Origin: Guptibacillus hwajinpoensis
GTDB taxonomy: Bacteria; Bacillota; Bacilli; Bacillales; Guptibacillaceae
Assembly: GCF_020524165.1 (NCBI RefSeq)
Contig: NZ_JAIVKU010000004.1
Location: 1-64,000 of the forward strand
Direction of reading: 5' to 3'
Length of the DNA: 64,000 nt
Of this stretch, positions 39,876 through 48,769 are shown in pieces. A model generated the notes under the pieces. It saw nothing but the letters and a program-made list of their open reading frames with translations, ran no database searches and was not told the DNA's origin. Every line of letters starts with the position of its first letter. Within the stretch, counting starts at the first letter, position 1. The position numbers were made by a program, and so were the translations under genes.

Positions 39876-41030
39876 TTGTCTGATTTTAAAGATCTTTATA
39901 AAGAGAAGCTTATGAAGCGCCAAACTGAAAATCAAACAGTAAGAAAAATCGTATTTATTATTTTATTGCTTTTAACGATAACGGTGGCTGCCGTTATAAC
40001 AGGCGGTTATTTCTACATAAAAAATATTCTTGAGCCAGTGGATGCTAATAGCAAAGCGAAAACAGCTGTGACGATTCCGATTGGATCTTCAACTTCTTCG
40101 ATCGGTCAAACTCTTGAAGAAGAGGGGATTATTAAAGACGGGACTGCTTTTCGTTATTATGTGAAATATAAAAATGAGAGCGGCTTTCAAGCCGGTGATT
40201 ATGAGCTTTCTCCCTCAATGACGATGGATGAAATCATTGCAATTATGAAAAGCGGAAAAGTAATGAAGGATGCCGTTGCTACGATTTCTGTCCCAGAAGG
40301 AATTTGGGTGGAAGATATTGCTGGTCGAATTGCTAAGGAATTAGATTTGAAGAAAGAAGATGTCCTAAAACAGTTAGATGATGAAAAGTATCTTGAGACT
40401 CTAATTAATGAATATTGGTTTTTAACAGATGATATTCTAAATGATGAGATTCGTCATCCACTTGAAGGTTACCTTTTCCCTGCTACTTATGATTTTGAAG
40501 AAGAGCCTTCAGTCGAAGCGGTAGTAAAAGAAATGTTAGAAAAAACGGAGAGTGTACTAAATAAGTATCGTTCTGAGATAGACGAGCGGGACGACTCCAT
40601 TCATGAACTGATGACGCTCGCATCGATTATTGAAGAAGAAGCTTCCGCAAAGGCGGATCGAACAAAGATTTCAAAAGTGTTTTACAATCGCCTGGAGAAG
40701 GACATGATTTTACAAACGGACCCTACAGTTGTTTATGCAAGAGGAGAACAATCCGGTGAAATCACTCAGGACGATCTTGATTTAAAATCGCCATATAATA
40801 CGTATAAGCAAAAAGGTTTGCCAGTCGGACCAATCGCGAATCCTGGTGAATCTTCAATCGTAGCTGCGATAGAGCCAGCTGATACCGACGCCCTTTATTT
40901 CTACGCTCGTCCAAGTGGAGAAACGTTGTTCTCAGAGACCAATGATGAGCACAACAAAAAAGTAGCGAAGTATAAAAAAGAGTGGGACGAGTATTATAAA
41001 AAGAAAGAAGAAGAAGCAAAAAAAGAATAA
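39876..41030 (+). CDS. mltG: Endolytic peptidoglycan transglycosylase MltG (YceG family)
   Basis: Membrane-anchored lytic transglycosylase that cuts nascent glycan strands. 384 aa from TTG 39876, which is 8 bases after AAGGGGG; one helix near residues 25-45, LysM-like domain, then the YceG catalytic domain with ASIIEEEASAKADR (catalytic Glu) and LQTDPTVVYARG, SPYNTYKQKGLPVGPIANPG. An upstream in-frame ATG (39798) lies before the promoter -10, so it is rejected. Confidence 0.92.
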   Translation: MSDFKDLYKEKLMKRQTENQTVRKIVFIILLLLTITVAAVITGGYFYIKNILEPVDANSKAKTAVTIPIGSSTSSIGQTLEEEGIIKDGTAFRYYVKYKNESGFQAGDYELSPSMTMDEIIAIMKSGKVMKDAVATISVPEGIWVEDIAGRIAKELDLKKEDVLKQLDDEKYLETLINEYWFLTDDILNDEIRHPLEGYLFPATYDFEEEPSVEAVVKEMLEKTESVLNKYRSEIDERDDSIHELMTLASIIEEEASAKADRTKISKVFYNRLEKDMILQTDPTVVYARGEQSGEITQDDLDLKSPYNTYKQKGLPVGPIANPGESSIVAAIEPADTDALYFYARPSGETLFSETNDEHNKKVAKYKKEWDEYYKKKEEEAKKE

Positions 41031-41040
41031 GAAATTTATG

Positions 41041-41070
41041 GGGAATGGCGAGTAAGACTACCATTCCCCT
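41041..41070 (+). terminator. Weak terminator-like hairpin after mltG
   Basis: GGGAATGG (41041-41048) pairs with CCATTCCC (41061-41068); only a short T-run follows. Confidence 0.5.
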
Positions 41071-41116
41071 TTCGATTATGATAAAATTATTCGGGTTACA
41101 TGAAGGAGGACCGATC

Positions 41117-41761
41117 ATGATATCCGATCATGTGGAACAATACCTAGAATCTTTACGGCCGAAACGTGAAGGCTTAACGAAAGAAATAGAAGAATATGCA
41201 GAAGAGAATCATGTGCCTATTATGGAACAAACGAGTCTTGATGTTATGCTTCAACTACTTTCCTTCTTAAAGCCAAAACGAATTTTGGAAATTGGTGCAG
41301 CCATCGGCTACTCAGCGATTCGTATGGCTGAGCGTTTGCCGGACACTGCAATACTTACTGTAGAACGTGATGAAACTCGTTATAATGAAGCAATTGCAAA
41401 CATTGATAAAGCAGGCTATTCTGATCGAATTACCGTTCTATATGGCGATGCCCTCGAGCTTGTTAATGAGCTTAAAAGCTATGGTTCGTATGAAGCTCTA
41501 TTTATCGATGCAGCGAAAGGTCAGTACCAACGTTTTTTTGATGAATTTTATGATGAATTAGAAAAAGGCGGAGTAGTGTTTTCTGATAATATTCTCTTTA
41601 GAGGTATGGTAGCAGAAGAGGGAATTGAGGAGAAGCGCTTTAGATCGATGGTAAAAAAGCTCCGACTTTATAATGAATTTTTAATTTCCCATCCCGAGTT
41701 AGATACAACAATTTATCCTATTGGAGATGGTTTAGCTGTAAGTCAGCGTAAAAACTCATGA
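41117..41761 (+). CDS. trmR: SAM-dependent O-methyltransferase TrmR (YrrM)
   Basis: 214-aa class I methyltransferase of the catechol O-methyltransferase-like family, with the SAM loop ILEIGAAIGYSAIRMA and FIDAAKGQY. The B. subtilis homologue methylates 5-hydroxyuridine at tRNA position 34. ATG 41117 is preceded by AAGGAGG; the longer frame from 41045 is unsupported. The usual next two genes, the U32 peptidase-like trhP1/trhP2 that make its substrate, are missing; udk follows directly. Confidence 0.88.
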   Translation: MISDHVEQYLESLRPKREGLTKEIEEYAEENHVPIMEQTSLDVMLQLLSFLKPKRILEIGAAIGYSAIRMAERLPDTAILTVERDETRYNEAIANIDKAGYSDRITVLYGDALELVNELKSYGSYEALFIDAAKGQYQRFFDEFYDELEKGGVVFSDNILFRGMVAEEGIEEKRFRSMVKKLRLYNEFLISHPELDTTIYPIGDGLAVSQRKNS

Positions 41762-41771
41762 AGAAGGAAAG

Positions 41772-41801
41772 CCGACGTATACATGTACGGGCGGTTTTTC
41801 T
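41772..41801 (+). terminator. Terminator after trmR
   Basis: CCG-A-CGTA pairs with TACG-G-CGG around a short loop, then TTTTTC. A TATAAT (41801-41806) follows at once and may start udk transcription. Confidence 0.65.
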
Positions 41802-41821
41802 ATAATAGAAGGGGAAGAATT

Positions 41822-42457
41822 ATGGTTAATAGACCCGTAGTAATTGGTGTTGCTGGAGGTTCAGGCTCTGGTAAAACCACTGTAACACGAGAAATTTTCA
41901 AACAGTTTGCCGATCAGTCCGTTTTAGTTATTGAACAGGATTCTTACTACAAAGATCAGAGTGAAAAGTCAATGCCGGAACGATTAGGTACAAACTATGA
42001 CCATCCACTTGCTTTTGATAATGACCTTTTAATTGAGCATGTTAAAGAGTTAATGTTATATAAACCGATCCAAAAACCAGTGTATGACTATACAGTTCAC
42101 ACAAGATCTGATAAAATTATTCCTGTCGAACCGAAAGATGTCATTATTTTGGAAGGTATCCTAATTCTTGAAGATGAACGTCTTCGTGATTTGATGGATA
42201 TAAAGTTATTTGTTGATACCGATGCAGACTTGCGTATCTTAAGAAGAATGGTTCGCGACATTCGTGACAGAGGTAGAACGCTTGACTCAGTGGTTGAGCA
42301 ATATACTTCAGTAGTTCGTCCGATGCACCTTCAATTTATTGAACCGACGAAGCGTTATGCAGATATTATTGTCCCCGAAGGCGGTCAAAATCGCGTTGCG
42401 ATTGACCTGATGGTTACGAAGATTCATACGATACTTGAAGAAAAAGCGATGCTATAA
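41822..42457 (+). CDS. udk: Uridine kinase
   Basis: Phosphorylates uridine and cytidine for salvage. 211 aa with P-loop [27 protein letters not shown] and the [11 protein letters not shown] substrate motif. ATG 41822 follows AAGGGGAAG and gives the standard length; the frame is open to 41783. Followed by a terminator and greA. Confidence 0.95.
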   Translation: MVNRPVVIGVAGGSGSGKTTVTREIFKQFADQSVLVIEQDSYYKDQSEKSMPERLGTNYDHPLAFDNDLLIEHVKELMLYKPIQKPVYDYTVHTRSDKIIPVEPKDVIILEGILILEDERLRDLMDIKLFVDTDADLRILRRMVRDIRDRGRTLDSVVEQYTSVVRPMHLQFIEPTKRYADIIVPEGGQNRVAIDLMVTKIHTILEEKAML

Positions 42458-42466
42458 CGATTAAAC

Positions 42467-42489
42467 GAGGTATATTTACCTCTTTTTTT
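42467..42489 (+). terminator. Terminator after udk
   Basis: GAGGTA and TACCTC pair around TATT, followed by seven T. Confidence 0.85.
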
Positions 42490-42539
42490 CATACAGTTTA
42501 TTACGATTGATGCCCTTAATTGATGAAGGAGTGAATGAA

Positions 42540-43016
42540 ATGGCAGAGGATAAAAAGTATTACATGACACAGGAAGGTAAAGAAAAGCTTGAGAAGGAGC
42601 TTGACCTCCTAAAAACAGAAAAACGTAAAGAAGTAGTGGAACGTATTAAAGTAGCGCGTAGTTTTGGAGACCTCTCTGAGAACTCTGAATATGATGCTGC
42701 GAAAGATGAGCAGGCATTTGTTGAAGCGCGAATTCAAACTGTTGAAAATATGATTCGAAATGCTGAAATTATCGAAGAAGATAACAGTTCATCTAGCGTT
42801 GTTTCAATAGGTAAACGTGTTAAGTTTGTTGAAATTCCAGATGGTGATGAAGAAGAATATTTCATCGTTGGTAGTGCAGAAGCCGATCCATTTGAAGGAA
42901 AGATTTCAAACGATTCCCCGATGGCGAAAAGCCTTCTTGGTCGTCAAATTGGAGAAAAAGTAAATGTTCAAACTCCTGGTGGAGAAATCCGTGTAGAAAT
43001 TTTAGAAGTTAGCTAA
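42540..43016 (+). CDS. greA: Transcription elongation factor GreA
   Basis: Rescues backtracked RNA polymerase by stimulating transcript cleavage. 158 aa: N-terminal coiled coil with the acidic tip ([17 protein letters not shown]) and the C-terminal FKBP-like domain ([20 protein letters not shown]). ATG 42540 follows AAGGAG. Complete and typical. Confidence 0.97.
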   Translation: MAEDKKYYMTQEGKEKLEKELDLLKTEKRKEVVERIKVARSFGDLSENSEYDAAKDEQAFVEARIQTVENMIRNAEIIEEDNSSSSVVSIGKRVKFVEIPDGDEEEYFIVGSAEADPFEGKISNDSPMAKSLLGRQIGEKVNVQTPGGEIRVEILEVS

Positions 43017-43031
43017 TTGGAAGAAGGAAAA

Positions 43032-43056
43032 GGCAGCCGTTCAGGCTGTCTTTTTT
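43032..43056 (+). terminator. Terminator after greA
   Basis: GGCAGCC pairs with GGCTGTC (G-T pair) and is followed by six T. Confidence 0.87.
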
Positions 43057-43131
43057 GATGGTTTTGATCAAATAAACCTCAAGGGTTTGAAATAGAGGAC
43101 ATCCGTCGAAACTCTTACTGAGGTGAGAGGA

Positions 43132-44856
43132 ATGAGGAAGAAAAGGATGATCGGTATCGGGGTTCTCCTTGTATGTGGGATGTTTTTGTTAATCGGTCGA
43201 TTGGTTCAACTTCAGTTAGTTGAAACGGAATCTTACTCTAAACATCACGTAAATCTAATCGAATCAAGTATTAACCAACGAACCCAATCCTTCGTGCTAG
43301 ATGAAGGTAGGGGAACAATACTTGATCGAAACGGTATACCCATGAGTGAATCGATTCCGGCACTCATTTTATTTCCTTTTCTAAAAGAAAGAGATTGGCC
43401 GCTTGAAGAGGTTGCCAATATTATCAACGTATCTCCTGAGCGTCTTGAACGCTCATTTGAAGGGAAAATACAGCCTTTTACGTTTAATAAAACGTTAACG
43501 ATTGAACAAATGAAGCAGGTAAATGAAAAAAGTATTCCTGGGGTTTATGCTGTAAATAAACCGGTAAATGAAAATCCATTAGCGACTCATGTCATTGGGA
43601 GTGTAAGACCAAACCCAGAATTAATTCAATCGAAATATCCAGAAAAATGGGCTGAGGGATCAATTGATGAAAAAACAAAGTTAGGGATATCTGGTCTTCA
43701 GCTTGCTTTTGATCCCTTTCTACTATCTGAAGGAGATACAACGCTTCTTTATCATGCGGACCGCCAAGGCAATCCCCTTCTTGGTCTTGATGTGAAATTT
43801 TTCTCAAGTACAGATTCATTCTATCCACTGCAATTAAAGACCACTTTAGATACTGAGATTCAAAAGAGTCTTGAGAAAGCGGTAGATGAATCAGGTATTA
43901 CAAATGGTGGGGCTGTTCTCATTGACATCGACTCGAATAATGTCATCGGCATGGTGAGTCGTCCATTATTTGATTCAGAAGATCCTCTAGGGAAAGGGGC
44001 TGAGAATCAAATGGTAAAAGGGCACTTCCCAGGATCTGTATTTAAAACTCTGATTCTTGCAGCTGCATATGAAAGCGGGGTTAAAGAAACGCGTCTTTTT
44101 GATTGTGATCAAAATTTGTATCGTGATGGCAATGGAAAACGTACACTAGGTACGCTAAACCTTAAAGACAGTTTTGCCGAAAGCTGTAATGCAGCCTTCA
44201 CCGAACTTGCTGAAGAGCTTATAAAGACAGATCCCGAAGTCATTGAGAAGACAGCAAAGAAACTAGGAGTAGCGACAGCGGTTGGATGGGAAGGTAAGCT
44301 CTATCATTATGAAAATTTCAAGCAATTTCCAGATGAGTCTAGCCCGATCTTTTTTAAAGATGAAAAAGATAAGAGGATACGTAAAGCAATTGACCAAACA
44401 GCAATTGGCCAATTAAATGTGAAATTAAGTCCCCTTGCACTCGCTAATATGATGGCCACAATTGGTAGAGGAGGAGAACCAAAAGATGTCAGAGTTGTTA
44501 GCGATCTTCTCTATCGAAACGGAACGACGTTCCTTAGCTTCAAGGAAATCAGTCATGATGAGAAGCTTTCGGATAGCGTCATTAAATCTCTTCGAGCATC
44601 ACTTCGAGAAGTAGTCGTAAGTGGTACAGGTAACACTTATTTAAGTGATTTACCTTTTCAAGTTGCAGGAAAGTCGGGTACCGCTGAACTTGGTGAAGAC
44701 GTTCCGTATGATCATCAATGGTTTGCTGGTTATTTTCCATATGATGCTCCAAAATATGCTCTTGTGGTTGTAGATTTCGAACGAAAAGAAAATCAATATC
44801 GAGCTTACGAAGCATTTGCTACCATTGTTAAGGATTTACACCAATTGAAGAGATAA
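43132..44856 (+). CDS. pbpI: Class B penicillin-binding protein (PbpI/YrrR type)
   Basis: 574-aa transpeptidase anchored by one N-terminal helix (IGIGVLLVCGMFLLIGRL). The PBP dimerisation domain (DEGRGTILDRNG) precedes the transpeptidase domain with all three motifs: SVFK (in FPGSVFKTL), SCN (in FAESCNAAF) and KSGTA. In B. subtilis the homologue, PBP4b, is sporulation-linked (sigma-E). ATG 43132 follows GAGGTG. greA lies upstream and yrrS downstream, conserving synteny. Confidence 0.93.
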   Translation: MRKKRMIGIGVLLVCGMFLLIGRLVQLQLVETESYSKHHVNLIESSINQRTQSFVLDEGRGTILDRNGIPMSESIPALILFPFLKERDWPLEEVANIINVSPERLERSFEGKIQPFTFNKTLTIEQMKQVNEKSIPGVYAVNKPVNENPLATHVIGSVRPNPELIQSKYPEKWAEGSIDEKTKLGISGLQLAFDPFLLSEGDTTLLYHADRQGNPLLGLDVKFFSSTDSFYPLQLKTTLDTEIQKSLEKAVDESGITNGGAVLIDIDSNNVIGMVSRPLFDSEDPLGKGAENQMVKGHFPGSVFKTLILAAAYESGVKETRLFDCDQNLYRDGNGKRTLGTLNLKDSFAESCNAAFTELAEELIKTDPEVIEKTAKKLGVATAVGWEGKLYHYENFKQFPDESSPIFFKDEKDKRIRKAIDQTAIGQLNVKLSPLALANMMATIGRGGEPKDVRVVSDLLYRNGTTFLSFKEISHDEKLSDSVIKSLRASLREVVVSGTGNTYLSDLPFQVAGKSGTAELGEDVPYDHQWFAGYFPYDAPKYALVVVDFERKENQYRAYEAFATIVKDLHQLKR

Positions 44857-44939
44857 AAACGATACAAAAGTCAAGCCTTCTACGAATCATTTAGAGATGG
44901 TAGAATAAGAACAACAGCTAAATAGAGGAGTGGATAGGT

Positions 44940-45608
44940 TTGAGATCACGATATGGGGACCGTCATTCAAAGAGAAAACAAAATATCGTCCTAAATAGTT
45001 TAATTGGAATTGTTCTCGCAGTGATACTTGTACTTGTTGCCAACATTGTCTTTACTGGTGACGACTCTCAGCAAACAGCAAGTGAAGAACAGCAAACTGC
45101 ACAAACAAATTCGGATGAAAAATCGAATAGTACCAGTGACGATGCCGTTACTTCTGATGAAGCTGATTCGAAAGATTCAGACGCTGATTCAGAATCGGAT
45201 AGCGCTACTGATAAAGATAGTACGAAAGAAGAAAGTACTGACGAAGAAAAAGATCAGAAGAAAGAAGATCAAGAGAAAGAAGATCAAGAGAAAGAAAAGG
45301 CTGATCAAGAACCAGGCGAACCAAACCTTGAAGGACCCTGGGAGCCTGTAGGTACAACACAGTCAGGACCACATACTTCTAGCTATGATCTTGGTTCCAC
45401 TGATTGGAATGAAAAGGTAAAAGCAGTTGAGTCTGTTATGGGATTGTCTGCAGATGAAATGACGATTTGGAAAATAGGGGGAAATGGTGGACCTCAACAG
45501 TCATATGCACGTGTGAGTAAAGCGGGCTCTGGAAATCAGGTTTATTACATCGAACTTGAATGGATTGATGGGGAAGGCTGGAAACCAGTTAGTGTTAGGA
45601 CAGAATAG
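44940..45608 (+). CDS. yrrS: YrrS/DUF1510 family membrane-anchored protein
   Basis: 222 aa: basic N-terminus, one helix (NSLIGIVLAVILVLVANIVF), a roughly 90-residue low-complexity region rich in Asp, Ser, Glu and Lys (repeated EKEDQ units), and a compact C-terminal domain with WEPVGTTQSGPHTSSYD and WKIGGNGG typical of DUF1510. The folded domain is predicted outside the membrane. TTG 44940 is 9 bases after GAGGAG. Follows pbpI as in B. subtilis; role unknown. Confidence 0.87.
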   Translation: MRSRYGDRHSKRKQNIVLNSLIGIVLAVILVLVANIVFTGDDSQQTASEEQQTAQTNSDEKSNSTSDDAVTSDEADSKDSDADSESDSATDKDSTKEESTDEEKDQKKEDQEKEDQEKEKADQEPGEPNLEGPWEPVGTTQSGPHTSSYDLGSTDWNEKVKAVESVMGLSADEMTIWKIGGNGGPQQSYARVSKAGSGNQVYYIELEWIDGEGWKPVSVRTE

Positions 45609-45609
45609 T

Positions 45610-45643
45610 AAAAAGCAGGAGCAATTGCTCCTGCTTTTTATTT
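45610..45643. terminator. Bidirectional terminator between yrrS and yrzA
   Basis: AAAAAGCAGGAGCAA pairs perfectly with TTGCTCCTGCTTTTT; symmetric A/T flanks. Confidence 0.9.
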
Positions 45644-45844
45644 TGCCTTAAAATGAACAACAGCAGAATAGTATGGTCTGCCTGTTTTCTCATGTGTAAG
45701 CGCATGATGCTGAACAGAATGTACCTGTAACAGCAAAGCCCGGTTGTTGTCAATCTGAACTTGTATTTTTTTCTCAATTTCTTCTAATGAAAATCCTTCG
45801 AAGAATTCCACTTTGTCATCAATCCGTTCGAGCGAAAAACTCAT
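45638..45844 (-). CDS. yrzA: DUF2536 family small protein (YrzA)
   Basis: 68 aa beginning MSFSLERIDDKVEFFEG, with EKIIQVQIDNNRALL-like and HHALTHEKTGRPYYSAVVHF segments that fit YrzA/DUF2536. RBS AAGGAGGAG on the minus strand. Converges with yrrS; the same gene lies between yrrS and yrrT in B. subtilis. No known function. Confidence 0.82.
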   Translation of the reverse strand: MSFSLERIDDKVEFFEGFSLEEIEKKIQVQIDNNRALLLQVHSVQHHALTHEKTGRPYYSAVVHFKAK

Positions 45845-45954
45845 TTGTTGCTCCTCCTTAAAATGCTATCCATTAACAGTCTACACATTTTTGTTAAATC
45901 ATACAAATTGAAATTCAAAAAAGAATATGATAAGTTAGAACCATAATGCATATT

Positions 45955-45977
45955 ATTCATACCTTAATACTATGAAT
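45955..45977. promoter_or_regulatory. Dyad before yrrT, candidate CymR operator
   Basis: ATTCATA (45955-45961) and TATGAAT (45971-45977) form a perfect inverted repeat with 9 bases between, 28 bases before yrrT. The homologous B. subtilis operon is repressed by CymR, whose gene is in this window. Assignment of the dyad to CymR is inference. Confidence 0.45.
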
Positions 45978-46004
45978 TAAATTTTGGAAAGCGATGTGAC
46001 AGTA

Positions 46005-46643
46005 ATGGGAAGAGAATTTATTGATCTATTTGAGCGCTGGGCTGATTCGTACGATACAACGGTAGCGGGACAGGATGAAGAATATCGTGACGTTTTTAAA
46101 GGGTACGATCGAATTTTATCTGCAGTTGCTCATGCTTCCTCTGGCCACGTATTAGAATTTGGGGTTGGAACAGGGAACTTAACGTCTATTTTACTGAATG
46201 TAGGGCTGGACGTAACTGGTGTGGAACCATCTAAAGCCATGAGAGAAAAGGCGAGTGAAAGACTACCTGACATCACATTCCATGATGGTGATTTTATGGC
46301 TTTTCCAACTCCGACTAAACCTGTCCAAACAATCGTAAGTACCTATGCATTTCACCATCTCACTGATGAAGAGAAAGAGATCGCCATTCACAAATATAGC
46401 CAACTACTGGGGCAAAATGATAAAATTGTATTTGCGGATACAGCATTCAAAGATGAGAATGCTAGAATAGAGATGCATGAGAAAGTGAAAGCAAAAGGAT
46501 ATTTCAATTTGCTACAGGATTTGCAAACGGAATATTATACAACCATTCCAGTATTAAAGGAACTATTCCAAAAACACGGATTTCGGGTTGTGTTTACTCA
46601 GCTAAATGATTTTGTTTGGTTGATGGAAGCCATTAAAAATTGA
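46005..46643 (+). CDS. yrrT: SAM-dependent methyltransferase YrrT
   Basis: 212-aa class I methyltransferase with [16 protein letters not shown] (SAM loop) and [11 protein letters not shown]. Begins [20 protein letters not shown], as YrrT proteins do; the weak upstream site leaves GTG 45996 and TTG 45984 as alternatives. Substrate unknown; it heads the operon that recycles its by-product, S-adenosylhomocysteine. Confidence 0.85.
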   Translation: MGREFIDLFERWADSYDTTVAGQDEEYRDVFKGYDRILSAVAHASSGHVLEFGVGTGNLTSILLNVGLDVTGVEPSKAMREKASERLPDITFHDGDFMAFPTPTKPVQTIVSTYAFHHLTDEEKEIAIHKYSQLLGQNDKIVFADTAFKDENARIEMHEKVKAKGYFNLLQDLQTEYYTTIPVLKELFQKHGFRVVFTQLNDFVWLMEAIKN

Positions 46644-46662
46644 ACAGGTAAAGGAGTACGTC

Positions 46663-47367
46663 ATGAAGATCGGTATTATTGGAGCAATGGAAGAAGAAGT
46701 AAGAATTTTACGTGACCGTCTCGATCACAGGGAAGAACAGGTGATTGCAGGATCTGAGTTCACAACAGGAAGCATTGATGGTCAGGAGGTCGTTCTCTTG
46801 AAATCAGGCATTGGTAAAGTCAATGCAGCCATCGGTACGACGTTAATGAATCAACTATTTAAACCAGATTATATTCTAAATACAGGCTCTGCTGGTGGAT
46901 TTAACCCTGAACTAAAAGTAGGCGACATCGTCATTTCTTCAGAAGTTCGCTACCATGATGTGGATGCCACCATTTTCGGTTACGAATACGGTCAGGTTCC
47001 TCAAATGCCGGCTCTTTATGAACCAAACAGCATGCTAGTAGAAGCGGCTGAGCGAAGTGCTGAGAAAGTAACGGAGCATCAAGTAGTGAAGGGAATGATC
47101 GCAACAGGTGATTCCTTTATGAATGATGCTGAAAGAGTGGATTACGTTCGATCGAAGCTTGCCAATCTTGATGCTGCTGAAATGGAAGCAGGAGCAATTG
47201 CACAAGTTTGTTATCAATTCGGTACACCCTTTGTTATTATCCGCTCCCTTTCTGATATTGCAGGGAAAGAATCAAATATTTCTTTCGATCAATTTCTTGA
47301 GACAGCTTCAATTAATTCAGCAAACTTAATTTTAAATCTAGTGGAGGAGTTGAGTAAGAATGGCTAA
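46663..47367 (+). CDS. mtnN: 5'-methylthioadenosine/S-adenosylhomocysteine nucleosidase
   Basis: Cleaves SAH to S-ribosylhomocysteine plus adenine, and MTA likewise. 234 aa with [33 protein letters not shown], and the specificity/catalytic segment [12 protein letters not shown] plus [10 protein letters not shown] (catalytic Asp). Its stop overlaps the luxS start by 8 bases. Confidence 0.96.
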   Translation: MKIGIIGAMEEEVRILRDRLDHREEQVIAGSEFTTGSIDGQEVVLLKSGIGKVNAAIGTTLMNQLFKPDYILNTGSAGGFNPELKVGDIVISSEVRYHDVDATIFGYEYGQVPQMPALYEPNSMLVEAAERSAEKVTEHQVVKGMIATGDSFMNDAERVDYVRSKLANLDAAEMEAGAIAQVCYQFGTPFVIIRSLSDIAGKESNISFDQFLETASINSANLILNLVEELSKNG

Positions 47368-47827
47368 AAAAATGAATGTAGAAAGTTTCAACCTTGATCA
47401 TACAAAAGTAGCAGCCCCGTATGTTCGCCTTGTAGGTGTAACAAAGGGACCAAATGGTGATGAAATTTATAAATACGATATTCGCTTTAAGCAACCAAAT
47501 AAAGAACATATGGAAATGGCAGGTCTTCATTCCATTGAACATTTAATGGCTGAAAACATTCGTAACCATATGGAAAACGTTGTTGATATTGGACCAATGG
47601 GATGTCAGACAGGATTTTATTTAGCGGTCCTCAATCACTCAAACTATGACGAAATCCTTGAAGTTCTTGAGAAAACATTGCAAGATGTACTGAATGCGGA
47701 TGAAGTTCCAGCATGTAATGAAGTGCAATGTGGTTGGGCTGCTAACCATAGTTTAGAAGGAGCAAAAGAAATAGCAGACGAAATGCTAACGCATCGTGAT
47801 GAATGGCATATTGTGTTTGCGGAGTAG
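47360..47827 (+). CDS. luxS: S-ribosylhomocysteine lyase LuxS
   Basis: Splits S-ribosylhomocysteine to homocysteine and the AI-2 precursor DPD. 155 aa with the metal motif HSIEHLMAE (HxxEH), MGCQTGFYL, and [17 protein letters not shown] (third metal ligand and catalytic Cys region). Overlaps mtnN by 8 bases with GGAGGAG upstream. In B. subtilis luxS lies elsewhere; here it completes the SAH-to-homocysteine route inside this operon. Confidence 0.96.
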   Translation: MAKKMNVESFNLDHTKVAAPYVRLVGVTKGPNGDEIYKYDIRFKQPNKEHMEMAGLHSIEHLMAENIRNHMENVVDIGPMGCQTGFYLAVLNHSNYDEILEVLEKTLQDVLNADEVPACNEVQCGWAANHSLEGAKEIADEMLTHRDEWHIVFAE

Positions 47828-47842
47828 AAGGGATTTCATACG

Positions 47843-48766
47843 ATGGAAATCTTTCATAATATACATGAGCTCGTCGGCCGTACTCCGGTCATCGAGCTCC
47901 ATCATTTTGATTTACCGAACGATGTCCGCCTTTTTGCAAAGCTTGAGTTCTATAATCCTGGCGGAAGTATTAAAGATCGGCTTGGGCAGGAATTATTACA
48001 AGAAGCCATTGATCATAACCGAATAGCTCCGGGTGGTACATTTATCGAACCTACGGCAGGAAATACTGGCATTGGCCTTGCTCTTGCAGCAGTAAATCGC
48101 GGCTATACCGTCATGTTCGTCGTTCCTGAAAAGTTCAGTATGGAAAAGCAAGATTTAATGCGAGCGCTGGGTGCTAAAATCGTGAATACCCCTACTGAAC
48201 TAGGGATGAAGGGTGCAATCGCTCGAGCTGAAGAGCTTATTGAGGAAATACCTAATTCTTATATGCCACGTCAATTTGGAAATCCTGCTAATCCCCTTAC
48301 TTATTATAAAACGCTTGGACCAGAATTGTGGAAGCAGCTTGATGGTAAGCTTAACGTTTTTGTAGCTGGTGCAGGCACGGGTGGAACATTTATGGGTACG
48401 GCTCGCTATTTAAAGGAGCAGAACCCAAATGTTAAAACCGCCATCGTTGAACCTGAGGGCTCCATTTTGAACGGCGGGGAATCTGGGCCTCATAAAACGG
48501 AAGGGATTGGCATGGAGTTTCTTCCTGAGTACATGGATGCGGCATATTTCGATAGCATTCACACTGTGACAGATGAAGTCGCCTTTAATCGTGTTAAGGA
48601 ACTGGCTGAAAAAGAAGGTCTTTTAGTAGGAAGTTCCTCAGGCGCGGCTCTTGAAGCAGCTCTTATTGAGGCGCAGCAAGCTCGTCCAGGAACAAATATT
48701 GCTACGATCTTTCCAGATAGTAGTGAACGATACTTAAGTAAGAAGATTTATCAGGGAGGCATTTAA
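47843..48766 (+). CDS. mccA: Cystathionine beta-synthase (O-acetylserine type), MccA
   Basis: PLP enzyme of the cysteine synthase fold, 307 aa, with PLP lysine in NPGGSIKDRLG, substrate loop PTAGNTGIG and GAGTGGTFMG, and VGSSSGAAL. The neighbour mccB and the operon context point to the MccA role: condensing homocysteine with O-acetylserine to cystathionine. By itself the sequence could also be CysK. Confidence 0.92.
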   Translation: MEIFHNIHELVGRTPVIELHHFDLPNDVRLFAKLEFYNPGGSIKDRLGQELLQEAIDHNRIAPGGTFIEPTAGNTGIGLALAAVNRGYTVMFVVPEKFSMEKQDLMRALGAKIVNTPTELGMKGAIARAEELIEEIPNSYMPRQFGNPANPLTYYKTLGPELWKQLDGKLNVFVAGAGTGGTFMGTARYLKEQNPNVKTAIVEPEGSILNGGESGPHKTEGIGMEFLPEYMDAAYFDSIHTVTDEVAFNRVKELAEKEGLLVGSSSGAALEAALIEAQQARPGTNIATIFPDSSERYLSKKIYQGGI

Positions 48767-48769
48767 GCA

